Assembly: GCA_023374025.1 (NCBI GenBank)
Contig: SIJG01000002.1
Coordinates: forward strand, 2,173,436 to 2,237,435
Direction: 5' to 3'
Origin: Heterodera schachtii
Taxonomy: Eukaryota > Nematoda > Chromadorea > Rhabditida > Heteroderidae
DNA: 64,000 nt
Positions 48,383 through 58,560 of the stretch are shown one piece after another. How positions within the stretch are numbered: the first letter of the stretch is position 1; each line of letters begins with the position of its first letter. The notes beneath the pieces were generated by a model that did not search any database, had not been told where the DNA came from, and saw nothing but the letters and a program-made list of their open reading frames with translations. The position numbers were made by a program, and so were the translations under genes.

Positions 48383-51169
48383 TCAACTTGGCGTGAAGCG
48401 TTTGACCGGCTTCGGCACGCGTTGGGAACGTCGGACGCCGATTGGGCTTTTAGCCTTTTGCTGAGCCTGATCATCAACAGGTGTGGTCCGTTGATTGGCT
48501 GCTGCGTTTTGGCGTGGCGGTGTCCTTTGGTTTGGCTCAATGGCCATTTGTTCCTGAATGGGGGGTTCCCAATTTGAATTGTCCTCAAAGTCCAATCGGC
48601 GCCGAAGCTGGTTGGCATGCCGATGGACAGTTCGGCCGAGAGTTGGGACGTGGACACGGTATGTTGGCGAATTGTTGAGCCTTTCCACAATTGTGCCCGG
48701 AAGCCAATGGCTTTTTCCAAGGCGATAGTTCGAGGCTGTTCTTGGCGCCTTTGCACTTCATCATCGCCCTTTTAAAAGTGTCAACGAAACGTTCGACGTG
48801 TCCGTTGGATTGGGGATGGAATGGCGGCGTAAAAGTGTGCTTTATTCCGAACTCCTTACAGAGTGACGCAAATTCGGAAGAACGAAATTGTGTTCCGTTA
48901 TCAGAAACAATTTCTTCGGGAATGCCGAGTCGATGGATGATTGAACGGAGTGTGAAGACGGTTGCCGCGGCCGTCATTGAGCTCATTTGGTAGACCTCCG
49001 GCCATTTGGAGTATGAGTCCATCAAAATGAAATAGACGTGACCATCTTGGCATGGTCCCGCAAAATCGATGTGCACCCGTTGGAACACCTTGTCGGTTGG
49101 AGTCCAAGGGGCGAGCGGTGCCTTGATCGGTGCTTTTTGCGCCTTTTGGCATTCTTCACACTGACGGACGATCCGTTCAATTTCCGAGTCCATGCCGGGC
49201 CAATATACGTGTTGGCGGGCGAGTGCTTTCATGCGCACAATTCCGGGATGTGCCATGTGCAGGGACTTCAGCATTCGGTTGCGAAGCGATTGGGGGACGA
49301 TGACGCGATTTTGGTAGAGCAAACAGCCCTCGATTTCCAAAATGTTTTCCCTTTTTGGAAAATACGGTGCGATGTCCGGGTCGCTGCATTTGTTTGGCCA
49401 ATTCGATTGGGTGAATGCCAAAATTTTCTTTAAAATCTCATCTTTCGGTGTCGCCTCTGCGATTTCGTCTGCAGTGACGGGAAGTTGATCCGTCTTGGTT
49501 TGCAGGAGTGTGCTGATATAGCACTCGGTTTCGGTGCAGATGTTGGCGATCAAAATATCCTCCTCTGGTCGGGGATAATTTGCGATGAGGCGCGAGAGAA
49601 CATCAGCCTGGCCAAATGAGGCGGTGTTGATGTACCGTATCTCAAAATCGTAGTTGGCCATGATGAGAGCCCATCTTTGAAGTCGGCTCGCGGCATAAAT
49701 GGGGATGCCTTTCTTGGAGCCGAAGATGGCCAGCAATGGCTTGTGGTCCGTGAGCAGTGTAAATTTCCGCCCGAAAAGCATTCGGTGGAACTTTTGGACT
49801 GCGAACACAAGGGCCAGAGCTTCTTTCTCAATTTGGCTGTAGTTCTGCTGCGTGTTGGTCAGAATTGTTGAGGCGTGCTCGATGACTTTTTCCTTTTTGT
49901 CCGGAAAAATGTGGCTGATTGTGGCGCCGATGCCATCTTTTGACGCGTCTGCTGCTACGACGATCGGAAGTGTGGGGTCGTAGTGGGTCAGCAGAAGTTC
50001 TGAAACCATAATTGCTTTGGCTTTCTCGAACGCGGACTGTTGGTCATCTCCCCAACTCCAGGATTCATCCTTTCGGAGGAGTTGGTCCAATGGCGCCCTG
50101 ATTTCTCGCATTGGTTTAACAAAACGTCCGTAATAATTGAGCGCTCCCAAAAATGAACGGAGGGTCGTTTTGTCATGCGGCGCAGGCATTTTCTGGATTG
50201 CCTCTGAGCGCGCTGGTCGGGGCGTATGCCGTTGGAGGAGACGATGTGGCCGAGAAAAAGCAATTCTTTTTGGAGAAATTTGCATTTTTCGAGCTGAATG
50301 CGTAGGCCAAAATCCTTAATGCGTTTGAAAAGCGTGTGAAGCGCATTGACGTGGTCTTCCATGGTCTTTGAGGCGATTAGGCAATCATCCAAATAAGAGA
50401 AGACCCCTGGAATTCCTGCGCAGATTTGGTCCATCAAGTGCTGGAAAATGGATGGTGCTGATTTAACGCCAAATGGGAGACGTTGGCACTGAAATAGGCC
50501 GCGGTGGGTGTTAATTGTGCAGAGATGTTTCGATTTTTCGTCCAATTCCATTTGGAGGTACGCGTCTCTCAGGTCGAGGTTTGAGAAAAATGCGGCTCCA
50601 TTTAAAGCTGCATATATGACGTCGGGTCTCGGAAGAGGATGGCGATTCAGTTCGATCGAATCGTTTAATCCGGTCGAAAAGTCGATGCACACCCGGGTCT
50701 TTCCATTTTTCTTTTTGACGGCCAAAATCGGGGCGGCCCAATGGCTGAATTCTACCGGTTTGATGGCGCCGATCTGCAAGAGGCGGTCCAGTTCGGTGTT
50801 GACTGCTTCGATAGCACCATGGGGGACTGGTCGAGCTTTACAGAAAATGGGTCGGGCGTCCGGTTTCCGAATTAGATGCGCCTTGATTGCGCAGTGGCCA
50901 AGTCCGCTCTTAAAAACTTCCTCAAAATCGTTTTGCAACACAGCGGTGAGCGAGGATTCGTCCGTGATGCCAATCGCCGGGTTTGGTGCCTTTACGACAT
51001 TGGCGTTGATTGACGCGTTGGGCTTTCCTTTGGTGCTCTGTGGATACAAAATTTCTTTTGGGATGAGCTCAAATTCCTCAATCCACGGAAGGCCGAACAA
51101 ATCATGCTTTAAGTCACTGCATAAGCGATCAGTGTCTTGAATGGCCGATCGAAGCAACTGACGGTGCAA
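48383..51169 (-). pseudogene. Retrotransposon pol: reverse transcriptase, RNase H, integrase (frameshifted)
   Basis: The reverse transcriptase part includes the active-site box YLDD (VFSYLDDCLIASK) and PFGVKSAPSIFQHLM. RNase H is shown by VVAADASKDGIGA and LTDHKPLLAIFG. The integrase has an HHCC zinc finger (HMAHPGIVRMKAL through RQCEECQ) and DDE residues in VHIDFAGP, IVSDNGTQF and NGHVERF. One frameshift lies near 50210 between the RT palm and thumb (one base missing). Near 48760-48690 the integrase C-terminal part changes frame and seems shortened. The N-terminal end of the RT frame also overlaps the gag-protease frame out of phase. The C-terminal frame at 48688-48383 still has RTVHRHANQLRRR. 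Confidence 0.85.
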
Positions 51170-52316
51170 TGAAATTTTCCTTCGGTTGAAAATGCGGTGT
51201 CATTGCAGTTGCGGGTCTCGATGTCCGTTGGAGAGAGTTCGGGTTGGCCCAATTTGATCCACGTTTTGAAGCTGATGACTGTTGCTTGGGCTCCACTGTC
51301 TCCATTCATCTTCAATTTTGTGCCATTGATCACTGCCGGGATCTTCCACCATCGGCCTTCGGTTGTGCCAATCACCATGCATTGTGACTTGGCCACGACC
51401 GTGTGAAATGATCGGTTGTGAAATTTGGATGCCGTGTTGGACGAGCGCTGACGGCAAACAATCGCAATGTGGCCTTGCCGGTTGCATTTGTTGCAAAATG
51501 CGTTGGCAAATTTGCAGTCCGATCGCCAGTGATCGGTACTTCCACAGGATGCACATGGGTGCGGTGGACGGCCTCGGTTTGCTTTGTCGTCCACTTTTTG
51601 CTTAGGCAAAGGCGCATGATGTGGCGATTTGGGTGCCGGTTCATGATGTGGCCATTTGGGTGCCGCTTTTGCCTTGTGTTTGCCTTTGCTGGTCTCTCGC
51701 CATTGCTGAGGTCGCAATTGGATGGCGCTGGTTGAGACCGGTTGAGTCAGCAGAGAAAGGGCACTTTCCTTGACGATTTGAATCGCCTTCAATTCCTCTT
51801 CCACTTTTTGGAGAGTGATGTCAGTGCCGGTCTTTTCTGCGTCCTCGAGCATTTTGAGACACTTTTGCCTCAGGTCGTGGTGCTCGTCGTTGAGTGCAAT
51901 CACCAAAATTATGCACTTAAGCTGTTCTTTGGTCGGGCTCAAATTGGCGTTTTCACAGGACGCGTTGATGTGTGCGACCAGCGATGAGATGTCCTGGCTT
52001 GGCTGCTGACGAATTTTGAAACATTCGTAGCGCCGGACGAATAATGATCGCGTTTCGGCATATAATCCTTTGAGCTTGGTGATTGAGTCCACCCAATTGA
52101 CTTTGTCGGGCTGGGTCGGACTGATGCTGTCGCGGTATTTGCCGTACTCCTCGTCGCCGAGTTTGCCAAGGAGGAGTCTGACTTTGGTCGACTCGGGGAG
52201 GTCCTTACCATCCTCTTAAATCAAAACTCCAAACCGTTTGAACCACTGCTCGAAAATGTTTCCGGTTTCGGCGTCGACTCTCCAACGCGGCGTTGCGTTG
52301 TGGTGCTTGGCCCATT
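51109..52316 (-). pseudogene. Retrotransposon gag and protease (in-frame stop near N-terminus)
   Basis: The open part contains a capsid-like region (DSITKLKGLYAETRSLF), two CCHC zinc knuckles (CASCGSTDHWRSDC and CNKCNRQGHIAIVC) and an aspartic protease active site (GDSGAQATVIS). Upstream in the same frame a TAA at 52216-52218 interrupts a conserved capsid stretch. No ATG exists in that frame between the leader and the stop; an ATG near 52317 is in another frame. So gag is disabled at its start by at least one stop and probably a frameshift. Confidence 0.8.
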
Positions 52317-52442
52317 AGCTGTTAGGGACTATTGGTTTTGTTGACGGCGAAAAACTGCAAAATTTGCAGACCTCACCCGTCTAGGGACTATTGGTTTTGT
52401 TGATGTGCAGCGGGGTCTTCTTGTTGGTTGAAGACGGCTGCT

Positions 52443-52452
52443 GACTGCGCCA
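52443..52452 (-). promoter_or_regulatory. Primer-binding site of the retrotransposon
   Basis: On the minus strand TGGCGCAGTC starts 4 bases after the 5' LTR. TGG is the usual complement of a tRNA CCA end. The matching tRNA was not identified. Confidence 0.6.
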
Positions 52453-52456
52453 AATT

Positions 52457-52727
52457 TGTTGTGTCTTTTGTCCGAGCGAATAAGACCAACAAATAAATAT
52501 TTATTTACGAAGAAGTCAAATAACAATAATAAAATAAATGGCGAATGGATGGATGGAGAATGAATAAAATAATAAAAGTGAAGACAGAGAAGAAGTGAAC
52601 ATGGGGGGAAGAGTCCACGCCTTTAAATAGACAATATGAGGGGGAGGAACGAAGGAGAAAAGGGGAACATGCAAAATGTCAATCGATAATGAAACAAGAG
52701 CAAAGTACATTTGCTCTTTCTCCAACA
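52457..52727 (-). repeat. 5' LTR of the Ty3/gypsy element
   Basis: 271 bp. It has the same TG...CA ends as the other LTR and includes a 3-bp insertion relative to it. It is immediately followed on the plus strand by the target duplication CAAGG. Confidence 0.93.
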
Positions 52728-52847
52728 CAAGGCGATTCTAAAGGGATTGTTTTATAGTTAAGGATATACAAAATTTTTTATCCTTACACCAGCGGTCTCG
52801 GCTCGCTGCTTCGGGGTCAGTTGGTAGGAGGATTCCTTTCCACTCAT

Positions 52848-53855
52848 TTTTCAAATTGGATTTTGCGCAGTTCAAAATAAGACCTAAAAAAGGACAAAAA
52901 TCGAAAAATTCAGAATTTAGGAATAAAATTTTTAAAATTAGATGTGTTGGGACAAAATGATTCATTTTGCGCTGTGAAAACGTTGGTGGGGGGGGGGGGT
53001 GTTGGATGACATTAAGCAAACGCGAAAGGATGGAGATAAAAAAGATTCATTTTAGCTGTGAAAGCGTTGGGGGGGGGGCGGATGGGAAGCTCATTATGCA
53101 AGCATTTTGATGTAAGGGGATGGGGACGGAATCTATGATGGACTGGTAATCTGAATAAAAGATTCAATTAAAATATATAGCGAAAAGGACAAATGGTGTG
53201 ACAGAATTGTTTGTTCTGTCAACCAAATCTCCGATGGGACGTTTCTCGAAAAGAAGGAATGACATTTTAAGTATATCCATCCCTATTTGAGAATGGCAAA
53301 ATTGATAATGAAAAAGAGAAGGAAAATGATCAAGAGAGTGAAAAAGGTGCCAGAAATTGAAGACGGACCTGGCCAATCTGATGAGGAAATGGCCAAGTCC
53401 CGCATGGGATCCCGTCCCGAACTGGATAAATATTTTAACAAATTAGCATTTTTTTGTTCTGTTTTGTTCGTGTCGAATGAGTTCATCCGCCCGAGCAATG
53501 GGTCGGCGTTTAATTTGCAAAGAGACACAGTAATAATTAGCAGGTAATAAATTAATTGCGTATTTCTAATATGTTAATCGGTTTCTCTTTTGTCTTGCAC
53601 ATGCGTTTTCCGTTGGAATTCGAAAGGCACTAATTGTAGAAGGGGGAGCATCCCGAAATCTGAGAGGAACAAATGCTTGGCATTCCGATGGATGCCCTAT
53701 TCCTTTTTGGACAATTCGTTTTTTGGTTAAGATATGAAAACCTGCTGGGCCTAACCGATTAAATAAAAAGGTTTTTGACCAATTTAAGCGAATACTTGGG
53801 AACAATGCTCAACGCCACAAAAACGAAATTTCCATGGCATAATTTAGGTAATTAT
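52848..53855. other. Upstream part of the duplicated block and unassigned sequence
   Basis: 52848-53105 is the 5' flank of the broken modular gene. It matches 47601-47785 well (ATTAGATGTGTTGGGACAAAA and the poly-G run before TGGGAAGCTCATTATGC), confirming a block duplication. 53293-53547 (+) is an 84-codon open frame with a Lys/Arg-rich start (MAKLIMKKRRKMIKRVKKV) and an acidic middle (EIEDGPGQSDEEMAKSR). It could be one exon of an unknown gene, but there is no partner exon I can join. The rest is AT-rich. Confidence 0.35.
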
Positions 53856-54653
53856 TAGAGACCGACTTTTGAGGCAAATGCCTTTTTCTGCGCAATTGTT
53901 TCAATATATTAAGCATAAATAACACATTTTCCACTTGGTTTGAGGCTTCTACGTTGACCTTTATTATGCCTTTTTTTTGCCTTTTTCGGGATTTTCGTGC
54001 CTTAAATGCCTTTTTTGGCATTTATCCCTTTTGTTTCCTTTTTGGCGTTTTTCCGAAAAATTCCATTAAAAAAATGCAATAAAATCGGGAAAATACACCC
54101 CTAATAAATGATTTGAAAATTTTAAAAAAATACACCCCTAAGAATTGAAAAAATTTTCATAAAAAATTGATCGCCAAAATTTCATTTTTTTTCTTGTAAA
54201 AAATTTTAGATTTAAAATTTTCCTTCTTCGAAAAACATTATAAAATATTTAATAATCATTTAAATTAGAGTAGAGCGGGACCGGGACCAAAACACGGACA
54301 ACTGAGTACAACTGAGTACCGAGGTCCCGGTTTTGACCGGGACCGGGACCAGTCCCGGGTTTTTCCCGGTTTTCCCAGCCAAAAATTCCCGGTTTTTCAA
54401 CCCGAAAAGGTCCCGGTCCCGGTTAAGCCCAAAATCCCCGGTCCCGCTCTACTCTAATTTAAATGACCAAAATTAATTTTTTGGTTAACTTTTACGTGTT
54501 TTGCACTCTAAAAAACCTTAGAAAAATTTTTTTAATGCCTTTTTTCATGCCTTTTTCGGGATTTTCGTGCCTTTTCATGCCTTTTTTTCCAATTTTTCGT
54601 GCCTTTTATATTGCCTTTTTCGCGATTTTTGGTGCCTTTTTAGTCGGTCTCTA
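53856..54653. mobile_element. hAT-like non-autonomous element, 798 bp, TIR TAGAGACCGACT
   Basis: The ends are TAGAGACCGACTTTTGAGGCA and, inverted, TAGAGACCGACTAAAAAGGC. Flanking 8-bp sequences GTAATTAT and GTAATTAA match at 7 of 8 positions. The TIR fits YARNG and the duplication nTnnnnAn, both hAT traits. The interior repeats a TTTTCGGGATTTTCGTGCC word. It has no transposase. A second, smaller element is nested inside at 54266-54456. Confidence 0.8.
54266..54456. mobile_element. hAT-like MITE nested in the element 53856-54653
   Basis: The ends are TAGAGTAGAGCGGGACC and GGTCCCGCTCTACTCTA. Perfect 8-bp duplications ATTTAAAT flank it (54258-54265, 54457-54464). The internal part is rich in CCCGGT/ACCGGG and shares ACACGGACAACTGAGTAC with the 17199-17341 element in inverse orientation, so both belong to one family. 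Its insertion is younger than the surrounding element. Confidence 0.88.
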
Positions 54654-55129
54654 GTAATTAAATATGTAAGCAGATCAGGGAAGGGGAAGATTCGGTCGGG
54701 ACACTGGTCTTATCACTTTCTGCAACTAATTTTGATTGATCGTGATTTAAATTTTTTGGAAGAATTTAAGGTACTTTGTTTGGGTGCCCCACATTCAAAC
54801 TAAAAAAAATATGCACTAAAATGAGTGGTCACATCGCAGAGCACAAAATTTATGCGCGCTTTGGTCACTTAAAAATTGTTAATTTATGCAACCGTCTAAA
54901 TGTTCAGCGCGCTCTTTTCTAACATTTCTTTTAAAATTTTGCGGTGGGGCCCACAAACGGAAAAGAAAGTAGCAAATTTAAAATCTCAAAAATAGTAAAA
55001 ACAAATATTAAATAAAATCTTATACTTTTAATTAATTATCATAAAATTGTAGCAAAATTGCTTTTTTAAAAAAGGAATCAGAAATTATTTTCCAAATTTT
55101 TCTCTTAATGAACCGCCGCCGACCTCCAA
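54654..55129. other. AT-rich unassigned sequence
   Basis: No gene, inverted repeat or tandem repeat is recognisable between the hAT-like element and the pyrimidine minisatellite. Confidence 0.35.
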
Positions 55130-55680
55130 AAATCTCTCACCCTCTCCACTTTCTGTCTCATCCCCACTCTTCCTCTCTCTCTCTCACCCTCTCCACTTTC
55201 TGTCTCACCCCCACTCTCCTCACTCTTCCTCTTTTTTTCCTCATCTCTTCACTTTCTGTTTCATTCCCACTCTCTCCTCACTCTTTCTCTCGCACCCTCT
55301 CCATTTTTGTCTCATCCCCACTCTTCCTCCCTCTCTCTCACCCTCTCCAGTTTCTGTCTCATCCCCACTCTTCCTCCCTCTCTCTCACCCTCTCCACTTT
55401 CTGTCTCATCCGCACTCTTCCTCCCTCTCTCTCACCCTCTCCACTTTCTGTCTCATCCCCACTCTCCTCACTCTTCCTCTCTTTTTTTCCTCATCTCTCC
55501 ACTTTCTTCATTCCCACTCTCTCCTCACTCTTGCTCTCTCTTTCTTTCCTCATCTCTGCATTTTAACTCTTCCTCTTTCTCTCTCACACTCTCTCCTCAT
55601 TTCCATCTCCTCACTCTTCCTTTCTCTCTTTCCCCTTTATCTCTTCTGTTTCTCTTCCCCTTTTTATCTGTCCACCACAC
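55130..55680. repeat. Pyrimidine-rich minisatellite, ~47-bp unit, about ten degenerate copies
   Basis: Tandem copies of CACCCTCTCCACTTTCTGTC, TCATCCCCACTCTTCCTC and a CTCTCT run, with length variants that insert CTCACTC or TTTTTTCCTCATC. The strand is almost pure C and T, which gives open frames without coding meaning. Confidence 0.9.
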
Positions 55681-55981
55681 ACGCAATTAAGCATTATTAA
55701 TTTGGTACTTTTATTTATTCAAAAATAAAAATAACCAAAAGAAGGGCATGTGCCACTTATACTTTTGGTGGAAATGAGGTGAAATGTGAAGTAGTGATAA
55801 AAGAATTGAAATTTTGAATGGAGAAGCAGAAAGTAGAAATGTCAGACCTCCAACAAAGGGAAATTTGATTTTTTTTTTATAGGGGTTGGAGAAAAAAAAA
55901 TTTTGAGGAAATTTTTTTTTTAAGAAAGTGAAGTAGGTAGTTTTAATTTTATTTGAAGAAATTGTTGAAGGTCTGGTACAA

Positions 55982-56674
55982 CTATTTATTGAAAAGATGA
56001 GGGAATTGTTTTTTGAGCGATTGCATTTCGTGAACAATTTTGTCGGTGGGTGGTAATGAGCTTAATGCTTCATAACAGACGAGAATTGTTTGGTCAAAAA
56101 CCTCCGGCGGTTTGGAAATGTCGTCGCTGGCCTCTTTCTGGTTTGGTCCGTCTTCGACAACGGGAGTCGGAGCATTTGTCTGTGAGCTTGCTGGTGCCAT
56201 TGGAGCTGGCGTCTGTTGACGTTTTCGGACGCGCTCTTCGTATTCCTTCTTGAGTTGTTCTTTGGTCAGCGCCGGGCGGACGAACAGATGGGCCATGTTC
56301 TGTTGAGAACGGAGTCGAGCACGCTCGCGCTTCCATCCCCCGAGTGCCACGTGTTGGTGTGTGGGTGTTGGCATGACCACTTTGAGCGGGCGAGGTGTTG
56401 TTCGCTGGGGGTCGAACCGGCCGAGTCGAAAGACGGCGGTTGGTTCGGCCTCAACTTCAAGATGGTCCAAGATTTTGGTGGTGGCTTCCCTGTCTTCCTG
56501 AACGCGCTCCGATGGGCGGATGGCATTGCTTTCCGGGAGGCCAATGAAGACCAATGTGCGAAGTCGTTCGTACTCCGCAAGTGCGACAGTGTTTTGGTCC
56601 GGGTCCAGTGCAGATGATGCCATTGAACGTTTGGCGCGAGGCGGAGTGATGCTTGTTGCATTGGTTCGCTTCAT
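55982..56674 (-). CDS. Retroelement ORF1-like (RRM-like) protein, 230 residues
   Basis: A single uninterrupted frame from ATG 56674 (MKRTNATSITPPRAKRSMAS) to the stop at 55982. The middle part reads LRTLVFIGLPESNAIRPSER, TAVFRLGRFDPQRTTPRPLK and VVMPTPTHQHVALGGWKR, then LFVRPALTKEQLKKEYEERV. The pattern of a hydrophobic strand with GLPE, an R.GR strand, then a PRPLKVV strand and a basic helix looks like the RRM-like nucleic-acid-binding domain of LINE ORF1 or related nematode reverse-transcriptase-linked proteins. That is inference from pattern. It is GC-richer than its surroundings. No reverse transcriptase follows. It could be a cut-down element or a gene derived from one. Confidence 0.5.
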   Translation of the reverse strand: MKRTNATSITPPRAKRSMASSALDPDQNTVALAEYERLRTLVFIGLPESNAIRPSERVQEDREATTKILDHLEVEAEPTAVFRLGRFDPQRTTPRPLKVVMPTPTHQHVALGGWKRERARLRSQQNMAHLFVRPALTKEQLKKEYEERVRKRQQTPAPMAPASSQTNAPTPVVEDGPNQKEASDDISKPPEVFDQTILVCYEALSSLPPTDKIVHEMQSLKKQFPHLFNK

Positions 56675-56817
56675 GTCCAATAATTAGAAAATAATATTTT
56701 TTGCGATCTTAATTGGACTATAACAAGTCCTTTTCCAATTCACCACGAAAATTGAAAATATCCGCTGAGTTAGGGGATGATCAATTCCAATATTGATCAT
56801 CCCTTTGTACTTTAAAT

Positions 56818-57508
56818 TAGAGACCGGTAAAAAAAATTCCGGGAGCGGGAGTTCAAAAAGGATAATCCTTTTATTAAACACAAAAAAATTATAATATGCA
56901 GAAACTTAAAACAAAAAAACAGATTTTAGGGTCGAGCGGTTTTTTAAAAATTTTTTGGGGGACAGGGGGGGTTCGGCGGCGCCGCCAGGCGAATTTTGAA
57001 ATTTAAGCTCTATTTTTTAACAGATATTAACCAAAAACTAAGATGTTCGTATAATTTTTTTTTTTTTTTTTTTCGATATTTGCAAAATATTTTAAAATAT
57101 ATTCATTTTCATGATTTACTTATGGAAAATTGAATTAATTTCAATGAAATTTTATCCGAATTTAGTTGAATTTGTTAATAAATTATGCCATGAATGGTCA
57201 ATTTTTATTCAAAAATGACCAATTTTTGCAAACTTGAGCCAGTTTTTAAAATAATAAAAGATTTTAAGGGTCCGGCGGTGCCGATAGGCGCCGCCGGGAA
57301 ATTTTTTTGAAATTTTGGTTATATATTTAATAGATTTTCAATCAAAAATTTATTATTTTTACCAAAAAACTCAATTCTAACCAGTGCATTTTTACTCCCG
57401 TTTTTTAGGGAAAATTTCCGGGAGCGGGAGTTCAAAATTTACCGGGACGGAAGTCCCGAACGGGAATCCCGAAAAATCCCGCGGGATTCCCGATCCCGCC
57501 GATCTCTA
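56818..57508. mobile_element. hAT-like non-autonomous element, 691 bp, TIR TAGAGAYCGG
   Basis: The left end is TAGAGACCGGTAAAA, the right end is GGATTCCCGATCCCGCC then GATCTCTA. Perfect 8-bp duplications CTTTAAAT flank it (56810-56817, 57509-57516). GGGAGCGGGAGTTCAAAA occurs near both ends in the same orientation. It contains two CGGCGGCGCC-like cores (near 56975 and 57265). It has no open frame of note. Confidence 0.85.
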
Positions 57509-57649
57509 CTTTAAATGCTCGGTAAATATTTTGTGCTATTTTCAACTAGCCGGCTCTGAGGGCATGCGTAGCTGTACGTAGCCAGCCGCGCCCTAGCCCT
57601 TCGAGGGGTAGGTGCGTGAGGTGTGCACCGTCCAGGTTGTTAGTGCAGT

Positions 57650-58560
57650 AGCAGCTCACGAAAGATGCGTGTCTGGATGTTCGTGCAGCAGCAGCTACCG
57701 GAACATGCGCGTGGCACCCGTGCTCAGTGTGGGAACCCGAGTGCCTTGCGAATGGGCATGCGTGGCACCCGTGAGCAGTTGGAATGGGCATGCGTGGACC
57801 CGTGCTCAGTTGGAACCCGAGTGCTTGGCGAAAGGGCATGCGTGGCACCCGTGAGCAGTTGGAATGGGCATGCGTGGCACCCGTGCTCAGTTGGAACCCG
57901 AGGGCTTGGCGAATGGGCATGCGTGGCACCCGTGAGCAGTTGGAACCCGAGGGCTTGGCGAATGGGCATACGTGGCACCCGTGAACAGTTTGAGTGGGCA
58001 TGCGTGGCACCCGTGCTCAGTTGGAACCCGAGGGCTTGGCGAATGGGCATGCATGGCACCCGTGAGCAGTTGGAACCCGAGGGCCTGGCGAATGGGCATG
58101 CGTGGCACCCGTGCTCAGTTGGAACCCGTGAGCAGTCGGAAAGGGCATGCGTGGCACCCGTGAGCAGCTGGAACCCGAGGGCTTGGCGAATGGGCATGCG
58201 TGGCACCAGTGAGCAGTTGGAATGGGCATGCGTGGACCCGTGCTCAGTTGGAAACCGAGGGCTTGGCGAATGGGCATGCGTGGCACGAGTGAGCAGTTGG
58301 AATGGGCATGTGTGGTACCCGTGCTCAGTTGGAACCCGAGGGCTTGGCGAATGGGCATGCGTGGCACCCGTGCTCAGTTGAAACCCGAGGGCTTGGCGAA
58401 AGGGCATGCGTGGCACCAGTGAGCAGTTGGAATTGGCATGCGTGGCACCCGTGAGCAGTTGGAACCCGAGGGCTTGGCGAATTGGCATGCGTGGCACCCG
58501 TGAGCAGTTGGAACCCGAGGGCTTGGCGAATGGGCATGCGCGTATTGTAAAATGCGTGGC
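57650..58560. repeat. 49-bp minisatellite with 32-bp short units, about 20 units
   Basis: The long unit is GGGCATGCGTGGCACCCGTG, AGCAGTTGGAACCCGAGGG, CTTGGCGAAT; spacing between units is exactly 49 bp where measured (57915 to 57964). Short units omit ACCCGAGGGCTTGGCG and give 32 bp. AGCAG alternates with CTCAG. Both strands are open for more than 230 codons because the unit lacks stops. Confidence 0.93.

Larger units (their letters stand above)
48084..52727 (-). mobile_element. Ty3/gypsy LTR retrotransposon, 4.64 kb, degenerate coding region
   Basis: Two LTRs (48084-48351 and 52457-52727) start TGTTG and end AACA and differ by a 3-bp indel, so the insertion is recent. Target duplications CAAGG lie at 48079-48083 and 52728-52732. 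On the minus strand the order is 5' LTR, primer-binding site, gag with two zinc knuckles, aspartic protease, reverse transcriptase, RNase H, integrase, polypurine tract, 3' LTR. Gene order RT-RNaseH-integrase marks Ty3/gypsy. Reading frames are broken in several places, so this copy cannot make full proteins. The near-identical LTRs beside broken frames suggest mobilisation in trans or very recent decay. Confidence 0.93.
47957..52847 (-). pseudogene. Copy of the small modular gene, split by the Ty3/gypsy insertion in exon 2
   Basis: Exon 1 is 52847-52788 (MSGKESSYQLTPKQRAETAG). Exon 2 starts at 52737 with AATCGCCTTG, is cut at 52728 by the retrotransposon, and resumes at 48083 with the duplicated CCTTG, continuing to TGA 47957 with ESVRGPNEGSSNSGGGERGG and SWDSRAYWQKLGDKNRLQ. 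Without the insertion the frame would be open. The 5-bp target duplication CAAGG (plus strand) is exact, so the break is the insertion and nothing else. The gene was intact when hit. Confidence 0.75.

Noticed and set aside
55108..55690. Plus-strand Ser/Leu/Pro-rich frames
   Set aside because: They are pyrimidine minisatellite translated; no coding evidence.
57665..58497. Long repetitive open frames on both strands
   Set aside because: They are produced by the 49-bp minisatellite, which has no stop codons in several frames; no start context or domain supports a protein.
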